Of a DNA stretch of 64,000 nucleotides, positions 45,966 to 58,399 are shown one piece after another. Source of the stretch: Liolophura sinensis (Eukaryota > Mollusca > Polyplacophora > Chitonida > Chitonidae); assembly GCF_032854445.1 (NCBI RefSeq), contig NC_088307.1, positions 14,766,017-14,830,016 of the forward strand, written 5' to 3'. The notes under the pieces were generated by a model. That model searched no databases, was not told the DNA's origin, and worked only from the letters and a program-made list of their open reading frames with translations. Position 1 is the first letter of the stretch. Every line of letters starts with the position of its first letter. Both the position numbers and the translations under genes were made by a program.

Positions 45966-46859
45966 AAGGTTGGACTAATACATACGTGATGGTACTATTA
46001 TAACTAATAATGCAAGCAGTCGCAGAAAAACAAAAATAATTATGTCACTGTCTGCGTCAGGCAGGACTTGCCTTGTTAAAACCAATACCCCAAGCAGACC
46101 CCGGCCATTTACTTATACCTTAGATGTTCCTCAGATACACCTTGAAAACTTTAAAAGTTAAAAAAAATTAATAATATACTTCAGGCACACCTTATAAACT
46201 CTGCGAGTTTTTTAGCGGTTTTTGAACACGAAATAATGTACCTAGCTCAAATACACCTTAGGAAAAAAAATCAGCACTTAGAAATTTTGAAAGTTAAAAA
46301 AAGTAAATAAAAGTGAAGGTACACTTCAGGCACTTTTTTAAAGTTTTAAAACAAGAGATCAGATTTACACTTCAGACAAAATGTTTAGTACAAAACTATT
46401 TTTCTTATGCACAAAAATGTTTACTAAATAAATATAAGCCTATATCTCACCCAAGAATGACTTGCCGTTCAGCTCGCAAATACTGATCGGTCACAGAGCA
46501 TGGATATATTTCAACCTGATTATGCCAAGATGGCTGCCCTGAACAAGGTGCATACATATTACAGCCTTTGGGAAACCAACCCAATTATGCACTGAATGAT
46601 GCTTCCTGGAACAGAACTTGTAACATTTTTAGGCACATAAACAGTGCTGAAAGGCAAAGAAAAGGGGTAGCACTGTTGTCGATGTGAATCCGCTATTTAC
46701 AGATACTGTAAATAAAGAGCATCAGGTACTTACAAACTTACTTAAATTTATCTATAATTTATGCAACCAATATTTAAGTGTTTTGAGCATGTTTTCTGTC
46801 AAAACAAAAATGACAACAGTTTACACCCACCTTGCCTATAAGCATCTACCTCAGCTGTA

Positions 46860-47102
46860 AATAAGATACACCTCGGGCATCATATTTTTTAGCTATTATT
46901 TACAAGGTATAGCTCCACTGTGGTGTACTATAGGTGTAATTGAGGTACTAATTTGCATAATTGGCAGTACCTCGGATACACCTTCAACACACCTCAGATA
47001 CACCTTAAGTATACCTTAGACACACCTCAGTTCAGATATGCTACACCCCAATGGTACACCTCAAATATACCTCTAGTATACATCTAGTAGACCTAATAAG
47101 GG
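46860..47102. repeat. Degenerate TACACCTC repeat zone, unit 2
   Basis: Duplicate of 43255-43510, almost unchanged. Confidence 0.75.
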
Positions 47103-47217
47103 TAATGGAAAGCAGCCTTAGTGACAAGTAAGTGGTAAATGTTTCCGCATTAAACGGAAGCACATTAAAGACTTAGATAAATACGACAAAATTAAGCACT
47201 GCGCACGGGGGAAGAGG

Positions 47218-49140
47218 GGTCACACTATATACTTACGTAACATGACACACGGGGGTCACGCTGAACTCTGACGCTGACATAGCGCACTAAGGTTACAACA
47301 AACACTTACGTAGTAAGACACACGATAACTCACACAATACACTTACTTAACAAGACACACGGAAGTCACATTATACACTTGATTAGCAAGACACAAGGAT
47401 GTCACATTATACCCTTAATAAACACGCAAGTCACACTATACGCTTAGGTAACAAAACACACAGATTTCACACTATACACTTACTTAACAAGACACGCAAG
47501 TCACTCTATACACATAGCTAACAAGACACAAGGATGTTACACTATACACTTACTTAAGAGACACGCGAATCACATTATATACTTAATTAACAAAACACAA
47601 TGATGTCACACTATACAGTTACTCAACAAGACAGTCAAGTCACACCATACGCTTACGAAACAAGAGACACGCAAGTCACATTATACACTTAATTAACAAG
47701 ACACACGGATGTCACACTATACACTTATTTAAGAAGACACACGCGAGTCACATTATACACTTAATTAACAAGACACAATTATGTCACACTATGCACTTAC
47801 ATAACAAGACAAACGGAAGTCACACTATACACTTACGTGACAAGACACACGAAAGTCACATTATACACTTAATTAGCAAGACACAAGGATGTCACATTAT
47901 ACACTTGATTAACAAGACACGCAAGTCACACTATACACTTAGGTAACAAAACACACAGATGCCACACTATACATTTACTTAACAAGACACGCGGATGTCA
48001 GACTATACACTTACTTAAGAAGACACATGCGAGTCACATTATACACTTAATTAACAACACATAATGATGTCACACTATGCACTTACTTAACAAGACAGTC
48101 AAGTCACACTATACACTTACATAACAAGACACACGGATGTCACACTATACACTTACTTAACAAGAGACACACAAGTCAAATTTTACACTTAATTAACAGG
48201 ACAAACGGATGTCACACTATACACTTACGTAACAAGACACGCAAGTCACTCTATACGCTTAGGTAACAAAACACACAGATGTCACACTATACACTTACGT
48301 AACAAGACACGCAAATCACTATATACACTTAATTAACAAGACACGAGGATGTCAGACTATATACTTAACAAGACACCCAAGTCACTCTATACACTTAGTT
48401 AACAAGACACACGGATGTCACACTATGCACTTAATGGACAAGACACAATTATGTCACACTATGCACTTACTTAACAAGACAGTCAAGTCACACCATGCAC
48501 TTACGTCACAAGACAAACGGAAGTCACATTATACACTTGATTAGCAAGACACAAGGATGTCACACTATACACTTAATTAACAAGTCACGCAGGTCACACT
48601 ATACGCTTAGGTAGCAAAACACACAGATGCCACACTATACACTTACTTAACGAGACACACAAGTCACTCTATACACTTAGTTTACAAGACACACGGATGT
48701 TACACTATACACTTATTTAACAAGAGACACGCAAGTCACATTATACACTTAATTAACAAGACAAACGGATGTCACACCATACACTTACGTAACAAGGCAG
48801 GCAAGTCACACTATACACTTACGTAACAAGACACACGGATGTCACACTATACACGTACTTAACAAGACACACGCAGGTCACATTATATACTTAATTACCA
48901 AGACACAAGGATGTAACACCATACACTTAATTAACAAGATACATGGAGGCCACACTATACACTGATTCCACTAAACACACACTTCACATTCTACACTTAC
49001 TTAAGAAGACACGCAAATCCCATTATACACATACTTAAGAAGACACGCGCAAGTCACCCTATACATTTACTTAACAAGACACCTGGATATCACACTATAC
49101 ACTTACTTAACAAGACACACAAATCACACTATGCAATGAC
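47218..49140 (-). repeat. 36-bp satellite array B2
   Basis: Duplicate of B1, about three monomers shorter. Monomer variants appear in the same order outside the lost units. Confidence 0.95.
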
Positions 49141-49194
49141 GTGAACACCACACTCGGGAGCACACTAATCTACACACATCTGAATACGTCAGAA

Positions 49195-49448
49195 CAGATA
49201 TATTTATTTATTTGATTGGTGTTTAACACCTTACTCAAGAATAGTTCATTTATACGACGGCGGCCAGGTTTACCGTGGGAGGAAATGGTCAGAGCCCGGA
49301 AAAAAACAGGCCTTGTGACAGACCTTCCCACGTACGGCCGGAGACGAAGTCAACATGAATTGAACTTGAACTCACAGTGACCACATTGTTGAGAAGCTCC
49401 TGAGCCGTTGCGCCGCGCTAGCGTGTTACCCACCTTTGCCACGGCGCA
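49195..49448 (-). mobile_element. SINE-1 in duplication unit 2
   Basis: Duplicate of 45712-45965 with few differences (for example CAGGTTTACCG for CAGTTTTATCG). Confidence 0.88.
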
Positions 49449-49737
49449 AAAGGTTGGACTAATACATACGTGATGGTACTATTATAACTAATAATGCAAG
49501 CAGTCGCAGAAAAACAAAAATAATTATGTCACTGTCTGCGTCAGGCAGGACTTGCCTTGTTAAAACCAAATGCCCTATTTGTTTTGATAGGATATATTGT
49601 TAATTTGACCAAAAAAAATGTTTACAGTTGGCTTGTAACGAACGGAGTCTAGCAGCAGCAGGGTGAAAGTAAACGTAATAATGTGTTGTAAATTAGCAAA
49701 AGAAAATAAAGTGCATTCCACTAGCCACTAAATTACG

Positions 49738-51330
49738 GTCCTCCAGATTCTCCCGACGACCACATTGTGTCAGCTTACGGCCTGATCGTCTACGGACCCT
49801 CAGACACCTTACTGCATATCTCAGACATCCATGTCGTGTCAGATGACGGCCTGACCGTCTACAAACCACCAAACTGCCCCGACTGCATGTGCCAGATGTC
49901 CAAATCGCGTCAGCTCATGGCCTGATCGTCAACAGACCGCCAGATTCGCCCTACTCCATGTTTCAGACGTCCTCATCTAGTCAGCTCACAGCCTGACCGT
50001 CAACAGACCGCCAGGTTCCCCGGACCCCATGTTTCAGACGTCCTCATCTAGTCAGCTCACAACCTAACCGTCAACAGACCGCCAGATTTCCCCGACTCCA
50101 TGTTTCAGACGTCCTCATCTAGTCAGCTCACGGCCTGACCGTCAACAGACCGCCAGATTTCCCCGACTCCATGTTTCAGACGTCCTCATCTAGTCAGCTC
50201 ACGACCTGACCGTCAACAGACCACCAGATTTCCCCTACTCCATGTTTCAGACGTCCTCGTCTAGTCAGCTCACGACCTAACCGTCAACAGACCGCCAGAT
50301 TCCCCCGACTCCATGTTTCAGACGTCCTCATCTCCCTGACCGTCAACAGATCGCCAAATTCGCCCTACTCCATGTTTCAGACGTCCTCGTCTAGTCAGCT
50401 CACGGCCTTACCGTCAATCATGGGCCCTTGACACATTGTCTAAGATCTTTTAGCCAGGCATGGGACCTCTAAAGTATGCATGTTTCAGACGTCCTCATCT
50501 AGTCAGCTTACGGCCTCATTTAGCCAAACATGTGACATCTAAAGTATCCATGTTTCAGACGTCCTCATCTAGTCAGCTCACGGCCTGATCGTCAACAGAC
50601 CGCCAGAATCCCCCGATTCGATGTTTCAGACGTCCTCATCTAGTCAGCTTACAGCCTGACCGTCCACAGACCGCCAGATTCCCCCCGATCCCATGTTTCA
50701 GACGTCCTCATCTAGTCAGCTCACAGCATGACCGTCAACAGACCGCCAGATTCCCCCCGATCCCATGTTTCAGACGTCCTCATCTAGTCAGCTCACAGCC
50801 TGACCGTCAACAGACCGCCAGATTCGCCTGACTCCATGTTTCAGACGTCCTCATCTAGTCAGCTAACATCCTGACCGTCAACAGACCGCCAGATTCGCCC
50901 TACTCCATGTTTCAGACGTCCTCATCTAGTCAGCTCACGGCCTGACCGTCAACAGACCTCCAGATTCGCCCTACTCCATGTTTCAGACGTCCTCATCTAG
51001 TCAGCTTACAACCTAACCGTCAACAGACCGCCAGATTCCCCCGACTCCATATTTCAGACGTCCTCATCTAGTCAGCTCAAGGCCTAACCGTCAACAGACC
51101 GCCAGATTCCCCCGACTCCATGTTTCAAACGTCCTCATCTAGTCAGCTCACAGCCTGACCGTCAACAGACCACCAGATTCCCCGGACTCGATGTTTCAGA
51201 CGCCCTCATCTAGTTAGCTTACGACTTGACCATCAACTGGCAGCCAGAATTCCCCCTACCCTATGTTTCGGACGACCTTATCAATTCAGCTCACGGCGTG
51301 ACCGTCAACTGGCAGCCAGAATCCTCCTAC
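49738..51330. repeat. 71-bp satellite, block 1 (~22 units)
   Basis: The unit CCATGTTTCAGACGTCCTCA plus TCTAGTCAGCTCACGGCCTG, ACCGTCAACAGACCGCCAGA and TTCCCCCGACT is repeated at 71-bp steps (for example 50101, 50172). Edge units at both ends are strongly diverged while central ones are nearly identical. Around 50415-50545 variant units carry an inserted TCTTTTAGCCAGGCATGGGA-type piece. Confidence 0.95.
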
Positions 51331-51589
51331 TCTGCGGGGTGGTTTGTCTAAGCTGGTGTATAAAATTCAACACATTAAGAAGTACCAGAGCCCAGGTACA
51401 AACAAAGCCCACAGTATTTTACCTTGGACCTCGAGTAAAAAGAAAAAAACGGAAATGAATAAACTAGGTAGGATTACAAATATTGATCCAAACTAACGAA
51501 GTAAAATGAAAATATTCAGGTGATTTGTTATAGACGACAATGTAATTAGGACTGTAGTGGCATCGTGGGAATCATGGGCCCTTGAAGGT
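51331..51589. other. Non-repetitive spacer between 71-bp blocks
   Basis: AT-rich sequence with no gene. The ATCATGGGCCCTTGA piece at its right edge is also found at 50418 inside block 1. Confidence 0.6.
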
Positions 51590-52333
51590 CTAAGATCTTT
51601 TAGCCAGACATGTGACATCTAAAGTATCCATGTTTCAGACGTCCTCATCTAGTCAGCTTACGGCCTGCGTCAACAGGCCGCCAGAATCCCCCGACTCGAT
51701 GTTTCAGACGTCCTCATCTAGTCAGCACACGGCCTGACCGCCCACAGACCGCCAGATTCGCCCTACTCCATGTTTCAGACATCCTCATCTAGTCAGCTCA
51801 CAGCCTGACCGTCAACAGACAGCCAGATTCGCCCTACTCCATGTTTCAGACGTCCTCATCTAGTCAGCTCACGACCTAACCGTCAACAGACCGCCAGATT
51901 CGCCCGACTCCATGTTTCAGACGTCCTCATCTATTCAGCTCACGGCCTGACCGTCCACAGACCGCCAGATTCGCCCTACTCCATGTTTCAGACGTCCTCA
52001 TCTAGTCAGCTCACGGCCTGACCGTCAACAGACCACCAGATTCGCCCTACTCCATGTTTCAGACGTCCTCATCTATTCAACTCACGACCTAACCGTCAAC
52101 AGACCGCCAGATTTCCCCGACTCCATGTTTCAGACGTCCTCATCTAGTCAGCTCACAACCTGACCGTCAACAGACCGCCAGATTTGCCCTACTCCATGTT
52201 TCAGACGTACTCATCTAGTCATCTTACGGCCTCATTTAGCCAGACATGTGACATCTAAAGTATCCATGTTTCAGACGTCCTCATCTAGTCAGCTTACGGC
52301 CTCATTTAGCCAGACATGTGACCTCTGAAGTAT
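51590..52333. repeat. 71-bp satellite, block 2 (~10 units)
   Basis: Same unit as block 1. It starts and ends with the variant that contains CATTTAGCCAGACATGTGAC plus ATCTAAAGTATCCATG, so this variant frames the block. Confidence 0.95.
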
Positions 52334-52585
52334 TACTTCCATGGGGAACAATTGTGTTCAGGGAGATAAAATACGCTTGTCTTAGGAGTTTGTTTTATAG
52401 ATAGAATTTACTGTACAACAAGATATATGATCAGTTACATGACACCAACTCTGCGAAAGGATTTCGTATGTTTGTGATAGAATCCCTGTCATGAGTGATG
52501 TTTACATTTTAGTACCATAATAATGGAAGTTGTCATTAATCAACGAAAGGTTGTGTAGAGCAGCAACATCGAGGTATTCCGTCCA
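52334..52585. other. Intergenic, nothing recognised
   Basis: No gene or repeat recognised. Confidence 0.4.
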
Positions 52586-52766
52586 AACACTGAAAGGTTC
52601 AGCATTTCGTGCGCCAGAGGCCCGCACCTTTTCCGGTGGGCCACGTCCCGCTGCCCTAGAGGATGTCTGCCTTCACACACGTAATTACTGCGTGTCCAGT
52701 TCGAGTCATCGTTGTCACGTCACAGCGGATCGGCGAGTCTCAGCAGGATGTCAACGCTTGAGCGAG
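52586..52766 (+). other. Possible CpG-rich 5' exon with splice donor
   Basis: About 180 bp that is visibly richer in CG dinucleotides than its surroundings. It is followed by GCGAG|GTGAGTCATG at 52762-52776, a near-perfect 5' splice site with cut after 52766. The open frame 52530-52805 across it shows no recognisable domain. It could be a non-coding first exon of a gene extending right, or chance. Confidence 0.25.
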
Positions 52767-53116
52767 GTGAGTCATGTGGATCAGACAGCTAGGTGGTCTT
52801 GGTAGACAAAATAATTATATAGCTGATTGATTATGCTGACATCTGTTGTTGGCTGTCTGGACAATAGCAAGTGGAAGTGAATGTCTATACCATGGGTGGT
52901 TAAACAGTTGACGGAGTAGTCAGAGAGTCGTTTACCTTTTGTTTAGATTGCGGTGAACAGATACTCTAGCTACTTTACTAGATCTTTGGGCCATATTGAG
53001 TTTTTGTTTTTGTTTAACTGGTTGCTTTACCGCACATGTAAATTATTCGACGATACATGAGCAAATTCCTAGACTGACTGTCAAAGACTATTGTGTTGTT
53101 TGTATGTAACTTTAAA
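52767..53116. other. Intergenic, nothing recognised
   Basis: No gene or repeat recognised. If the exon to the left is real this would be intron. Confidence 0.4.
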
Positions 53117-53392
53117 ATTAAAATCCGTGGCTCAGTTGGTTAGCGCGCTAGCGCAGCGTAATGACCCAGGAGTCTCTCACCAATGCTGTCGCTGTGAGTT
53201 CAAGTCCAGCTCATGCTGGCTTCCTCTCCAGCCATACGTGGGAAGGTCTGCCAGTAACCTGCGAATGGTCGTGGGTTTCCCCGGGGCCCTGCCCGGTTTC
53301 CATCCACCATAATTCTGGCCGCCGTCGTATAAGTGAAATATTCTTGAGTACGGCGTAAAACACCAATCAAATAAATAATAAATATAAATAAA
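53117..53392 (+). mobile_element. SINE-1, near full length
   Basis: TCCGTGGCTCAGTTGGTTAG (A box), GTGAGTTCAAGTCCAGCTCA (B box) and GGCGTAAAACACCAATCAAA are all present, with an AAATAAATAATAAATA tail. Only the first bases (GGGGCC) are missing. Confidence 0.92.
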
Positions 53393-53589
53393 ATTAACGC
53401 ACTAGTAAGGCAAATGTAAAATTCAAAGATGAAACTAAAACGCCTTTGTCAATATAAAAGCATTCACTTCTTATTTCGACGGGAAATGTGTAAAAAGCAA
53501 TGTGATAGCCTTGTCTTGCACTTAGATTCCTCAGATATATGAAACTACGTAATGATTTGCGGAATTGTTACGTGTCAAGTCATCTTTGT

Positions 53590-53692
53590 TTATTTGATTA
53601 TTAATTTCATTGGTGTTTTACGCCAATGAAGACATTTCATTAAGACATTTCACTTATACGACGGCGACTAGATATATGGTGGACATTCGTGT
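53590..53692 (-). mobile_element. SINE-1 fragment, 3' part
   Basis: CATTGGTGTTTTACGCC, CACTTATACGACGGCGAC and ATATGGTGGA in reverse order, with an internal ACATTTCATTAAG duplication. Body and head are absent. Confidence 0.7.
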
Positions 53693-54647
53693 ATTTGCAA
53701 CACTATGTATGTCGCTGGCGACATTACACAGTACGCGTGTCGGAACAGCTTTGTGGCTTCCCAGTAAGTCATATCCATGTATCCCACGGCCTTATATGCA
53801 TCTTCAGCCTAGGGTGTATCCTTACAACTCGTCCTCAGTTAAAGTCATTGGATGGTGAAGTCTGGTGTAATATAATGACTCGCTCTTTCACGCACAATTC
53901 TCAAGACTCTCAACAGCCTTGTTCAATTTCACGGTGATGTGGACATTGGAATTGGCTGTTGATCATTTTGTAACATAACCTGGAAACTAATAAAAAAGTA
54001 GTCTAAGTTGATTTCTGTAAATAATAATGATGAAGCCCGAGGATGTATTGATTTTATGGAAAGTGATACCCGCCATCAAGGTTGAGGGGTTTCCTTTCAT
54101 CAGAGAAGTAAAGCTGGGGTACGTGACGTGACGGTCTTTAAATTGTCTGTACACGTGCCGTGCGGATTGGTTACATAGCTTTATCTGGTGTCTTTGGCGG
54201 CATAAAAAAACACAATAGGTGTCACACATATTTCTACTGAAGATGATGATTTCTTTTTTCAAAGCAAGATAATAAATCAAATATCACCTTAGATGTGTCG
54301 AGTGTGATTTCTCTCATGGGAAAGATTTCGGCGCCTTCGCCTTCTACCCTTTGTGATGACGTTTTGTGGGATAACTGGTGACGCAATACTAGCAGCACCA
54401 TATGTCTTACAACAAAACATTTGTGAATTTGGCTTGGCTCGCCATTGCGAGAGAAATCGTATTTCATTCCACGTACTGCCAGATCATGAGCTGTGCTAAA
54501 GAATAAGTGGATGGTGCGGTGAGAACGAGACAATATCAATTGCAAATGACTGTGGTAAACTACAACCATATGCGAATGAAAACCACTAGCATAAGATTGT
54601 ACAGATTTACTCCTGACACCAAAGTAATCGACGTGCATCACTTGACC
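53693..54647. other. Intergenic, nothing recognised
   Basis: No gene recognised. A short piece near 54580-54630 resembles the dispersed pair at 36241/40881. Confidence 0.4.
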
Positions 54648-54768
54648 ATGTCCTGCACGTGGGAAGGTCTTCCAGCAACCTGCAGATGGTTGTGGAATTC
54701 CGCAAGGCTCTCCCCCACCATGATTCTGTACTGCGTAAAACACTAATGAAATAAATAAATAAACTAAC
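54648..54768 (+). mobile_element. SINE-1 fragment, 3' part
   Basis: CACGTGGGAAGGTCTTCCAG, CAACCTGCAGATGG, CCCCCACCATGATTCTG and GCGTAAAACACTAATGAAAT with an AAATAAATAAAT tail. The GTCGTATAAGTGAAATATTC segment is deleted. Confidence 0.8.
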
Positions 54769-55395
54769 CACTTTTCTGGGGAACTAAGGTCACTAAACAG
54801 GCCAATACTCTCTTAGTGCCTTCGCAAACCACAATTCTTGAACTCCTGGCCTTCACAGGACGCGCGGGAATTTTACGCGTCGGCTGTTAACGTTCAGCGA
54901 CGAACGATTTGACAGATGAAAAAAAATATATATGAGGTGTCTTTCCAGCAAATTACAACAGTTAATCTGATACAAAAAATGGTTCGTTGTATCAAATACT
55001 CGACCATTTAACAGTAAGCACCTTGAGATCCTGACGTCTCTGTATCTCTGTTATTACTCCCTTGGAGCATCTATGGAATGATAGTACACTAGTGGCGTAG
55101 ACGGGAAATTCTACTCCTATGCAGCATCTGAAAAAAGTGATGTAATACCTTATAGCGTATGAAAAAAAATGTTACACCTCTCAGAGCTAATAATGACATC
55201 ATCACCATTACATGATATCACAGTATGTATCCTCTGTGTCAGATACTTTCACACTGGCAGACTTACAGCACTCATAGTCAAATGACGTGAAGGAAAAAAG
55301 TTAGATATTCTTGCATCTTGTCTTTTCCGAGGGACAACTGTGTCCATTGTGAGAGCATGTCTTCTAAATTTAAATAGAGTTCTCTTCGTACATAT
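54769..55395. other. Intergenic, nothing recognised
   Basis: No gene or repeat recognised. Confidence 0.4.
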
Positions 55396-55580
55396 TCATT
55401 CATTTATTTATTTTGTGTTTTATGCAGTACACAAGAATGTTTCACTTACAGGAGGGTGGCCAGCATTATGGTTGGAAGAAACCAGGTAGGGCCCTGGAGA
55501 GACCAACATTCCACGTACGAGCAAAGAGGAAGCCAGTATGAGCTGGGTCACACCGACCGCATTGGTGTGAGGCTTCTGTT
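55396..55580 (-). mobile_element. SINE-1, diverged, with deletions
   Basis: The reversed tail, 3' core, body and part of the head are recognisable. Several short deletions bring it below 200 bp. Confidence 0.75.
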
Positions 55581-56221
55581 CGTCATCATGTTCTTTTTAC
55601 ATAACTTCATCAGATACAGGAAACCCCCTGTTTGGGTTCCACTCTTTTGTAATGGCAACTGCATAGTAGCTTAAAAGGTAAGAATACAAAATTAAAGCAT
55701 GCATAGGCTCTCCGTTGTTCTCTGTACATTGTAATTTAAAGAAAATGTTCAGAAATGGAACCTTTTTGTCTCATCTAGGCTCACGACATCAATGAGTGTA
55801 CTTAGATGAAAAAAAAGGTTGACACGCTATCGTTGCCTAGGACAGACACACAGACATCGGCATATCAAAAGTTATTGTCAAAACCGTATCTATTCTCTCC
55901 GTGCACATTTACCAGAAGCATGTTCATACCTATTTAATAAACCTCATACATAACTGCTTTCCTTGTATTCTTTAACGGTAAAACGATCTTGAGATACGCG
56001 GGAAATAAAATGGTTTTTACTCTGTGGCAGAATGTATTTTCTCCTTTCACATAACTGTTTTGACGCTTTTAGAGCTATTTACGTCTTTGGACGGGTTTAT
56101 TAATACTACATGGTTAAAAAGCTCCAAACTGACAAATCCCTGCGACATTTAGAATCTGGAAATTGAAGAGATTGTAAATACATGCAATTTGTTTTTATAT
56201 TCTTAACAACGAACACACACA
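55581..56221. other. Intergenic, nothing recognised
   Basis: No gene or repeat recognised. Confidence 0.4.
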
Positions 56222-56490
56222 TTATTTATTTATTTATTTGATTTATGTTTTACGCCGTACTCAAGAATATTTCCCTTATACGACGGTGGCCAGCATTATG
56301 GTGGGTGGAAACCGGGCACAGCCCGGGGGAAACCCACGACCATCCACAGGTTGCTGGCAGGCCTTCCCACATAAGGCCGGAGAGGAAGCCAGCATGAGTT
56401 GGACTTGAATTCACAGCGACCGCATTGGTGAGAGACTCCTGGGTCATTACGCTGCGTTAGCGAGCTAACCAATTGAGCCACGGAGGCCCC
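56222..56490 (-). mobile_element. SINE-1, full length
   Basis: Complete reversed copy: a TTATTTATTTATTTGATTTA tail, the core and body, then CTAACCAATTGAGCCACGGA plus GGCCCC. An ACACACACATTA-like flank occurs on both sides (56213-56224 and about 56491-56502), a likely target duplication. Confidence 0.93.
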
Positions 56491-56669
56491 TAACACACAC
56501 ATTAGTACAACAGCTTGTTTGATTTGCGTTACACCATGTATTTATATGTAAGAATCGTTCCACTATACGATGACGGTTACAGGTTTACAAGGAATCACGA
56601 ACTGCTCCAATTATTAGCCAAATTCATATATAAACTCCGAGACAAATTCAATAAGAGAAAACAAAGCGT

Positions 56670-56890
56670 TAACTTCACAATGCAATTAGTTCAACGCAAT
56701 GATTTCGATCTATGCGTCGAAACAGACATTCGTATACAAGCCGACATCCAAGATGGACGTTCCGGGTCAATCTCCAGGCCAATTCCCAAAACGACCTTTA
56801 ACACAAACTATCAAAGAACTAAGAAAGTATATAAAGTACGAAAATTGAACGGAATTATACAGGAAGAACAGACTGTCGTCTGTTAAGATT
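56670..56890 (+). repeat. R1 dispersed repeat, copy 3 (longest open frame)
   Basis: The part homologous to 60300-60480 keeps an open frame (the 123-residue frame 56515-56886). It contains VETDIRIQADIQDGRSG, RPIPKTTFNTNYQRTKK and VYKVRK segments that match copy 4 residue by residue at most positions. I do not recognise this peptide as a known domain. Retained similarity could reflect coding constraint or just recent common origin. Confidence 0.6.
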
Positions 56891-58399
56891 TTATTGTTAG
56901 AATAATGCGGGGGTACAGTTTTGCATTTTTGCATGTATGTATAATTAGTCATTTCTAAGCCATTCTGTTGTACGGTAAAACGACACATACGACAACCTCC
57001 AGTGAACGACAAGGACCGTTTTGCCGTATCTCTACATTGTACTCTACATTGCGCATTGTGTACACTGCTACAATCGTTTATTTAATGATCACCGTTCTGG
57101 CACAGTCACATTCAGCTAATGGAGTTGACAAAGGTTTAAGTGGATTATTAGCTATGCTCTCCAGTCATGAGCAAATCTGTAGCGACAGAATTCCGTGTAA
57201 AGAAAACTGACGCGATTATTCTAAAAGACTGAGCTGCACTTATGCCGGCAGCATGATGTTGTCCTCATTCAAACATTCTTTATATAAAGTTATCGTGTTT
57301 TTGAGTACGTCTGTATAACGTGTTCGCCCGTCTTATACAACCTTCAAATTCATTACCGTGTGGCACCTATTTTTTTTTGGGGGGGGGGGGGGGAAGGGGA
57401 GCCCAAATTTCTTCGCAATTTGTTTTTCACACTTTCAAAAGTGGTGATGATTTTGACTACAACGTTCCATCATAGTTATCTGCCTGGAGTCAAGCGATGA
57501 GTCAAGCTCTCCCGTCTTTCGACTGTTCGTGTATCTATATCATCTATGGACCGAGGTTATCTGAGTCAGATAATAGATTAACATTATAGCACCATTCTAC
57601 CACTAACGTTTAACAGTCTAGCCCTGTCAACCATGCTTTAACCTGGCGGAAGTTTAGATCGCACTGAAGCGTTCACTGCGCTCCATAAAGATTATGCTCT
57701 GAGCAAACATCAAAAAGTCGGCTCTATGGTTTCCTCCACCGCCATGTTGTAATGGAGCGCTGCAAGCCTGAAATTCCGCCAGGCTGAATCATAACGAGTT
57801 GGCAAGGCTGTTAAGTATTAAGCCCAACGTTGGAATTGTGGGGATTTGTAGTTTTGGGGAATTTGGCCTTCATAGGTCGCTGTCACCAACCATGTTCGTA
57901 GTTTAGGGGGCATGCAATTCGCTATTATTTAACCATTGACGTGAACAGTTAGAAGAAAAGCCTAATTGAGGTAAATTGACAAGAAGACGTATTTCACCTG
58001 TTACGCGTGTCCATTAACCAGCTCTGGACTTGCTCTCTATGTTGTATTTCTTTGACTACTTTCACAGGAATGGACTGAACAAGCCGTTCTGGCAGTCTGT
58101 ATCTCAACATGGATTGAACGGAAGTTTGCTGAATGGTTGAGATTTTGCCCTTATTGGAGGTTGGACAAACCAATGTCGCAATCTATGTTATTGACCTGTG
58201 GTTGTCAGGGGCAACCGCAGTCTATGTGGATGGGCCAGTGGTTGTCGGGGATAGACGGAAAATACTTATCGAATTACAAAGCAACAAGCAAGTCGAGTTA
58301 GACAAATATTTAAGTTCCAGGGCAAAAACTGTCAATGACAGTAGCGAAACGATACAATGACATGCAATAACAAGTGAATAACTTTAATACGCCATTCCG
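56891..58399. other. Intergenic; poly(T)-poly(G) tract
   Basis: A T9G15-like tract lies at 57370-57399. Otherwise no gene or repeat recognised. The 75-aa frame at 58133 has no signature. Confidence 0.4.

Larger units (their letters stand above)
42543..46085 (+). repeat. 3.5-kb tandem segmental duplication, unit 1
   Basis: From TACCCCAAGCAGACCCCGGC to CTTGCCTTGTTAAAACCAA. It contains an AT-rich part, the TACACCTC-motif zone, 36-bp array B1, a reversed SINE-1 and a ~120-bp end piece. It is collinear with and nearly identical to 46086-49569. Confidence 0.96.
46086..49569 (+). repeat. 3.5-kb tandem segmental duplication, unit 2
   Basis: Same order as unit 1. By eye the copies differ by scattered substitutions and two length changes: about 48 bp more near 46504-46551 (AACCTGATTATGCCAAGATG region), and about 106 bp less within the 36-bp array, close to three monomers. 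Confidence 0.96.

Noticed and set aside
53161-53358. A recurring ~65-residue frame (MTQESLTNAVAV...) at 34411, 41168, 53161 and 56250
   Set aside because: It is the reading of the SINE-1 sequence itself. SINEs are non-coding and the frame appears only where a copy happens to be undamaged.
56968-57210. An 80-residue frame right of R1 copy 3
   Set aside because: No recognisable domain, signal or homologue within the window, and length within chance expectation.
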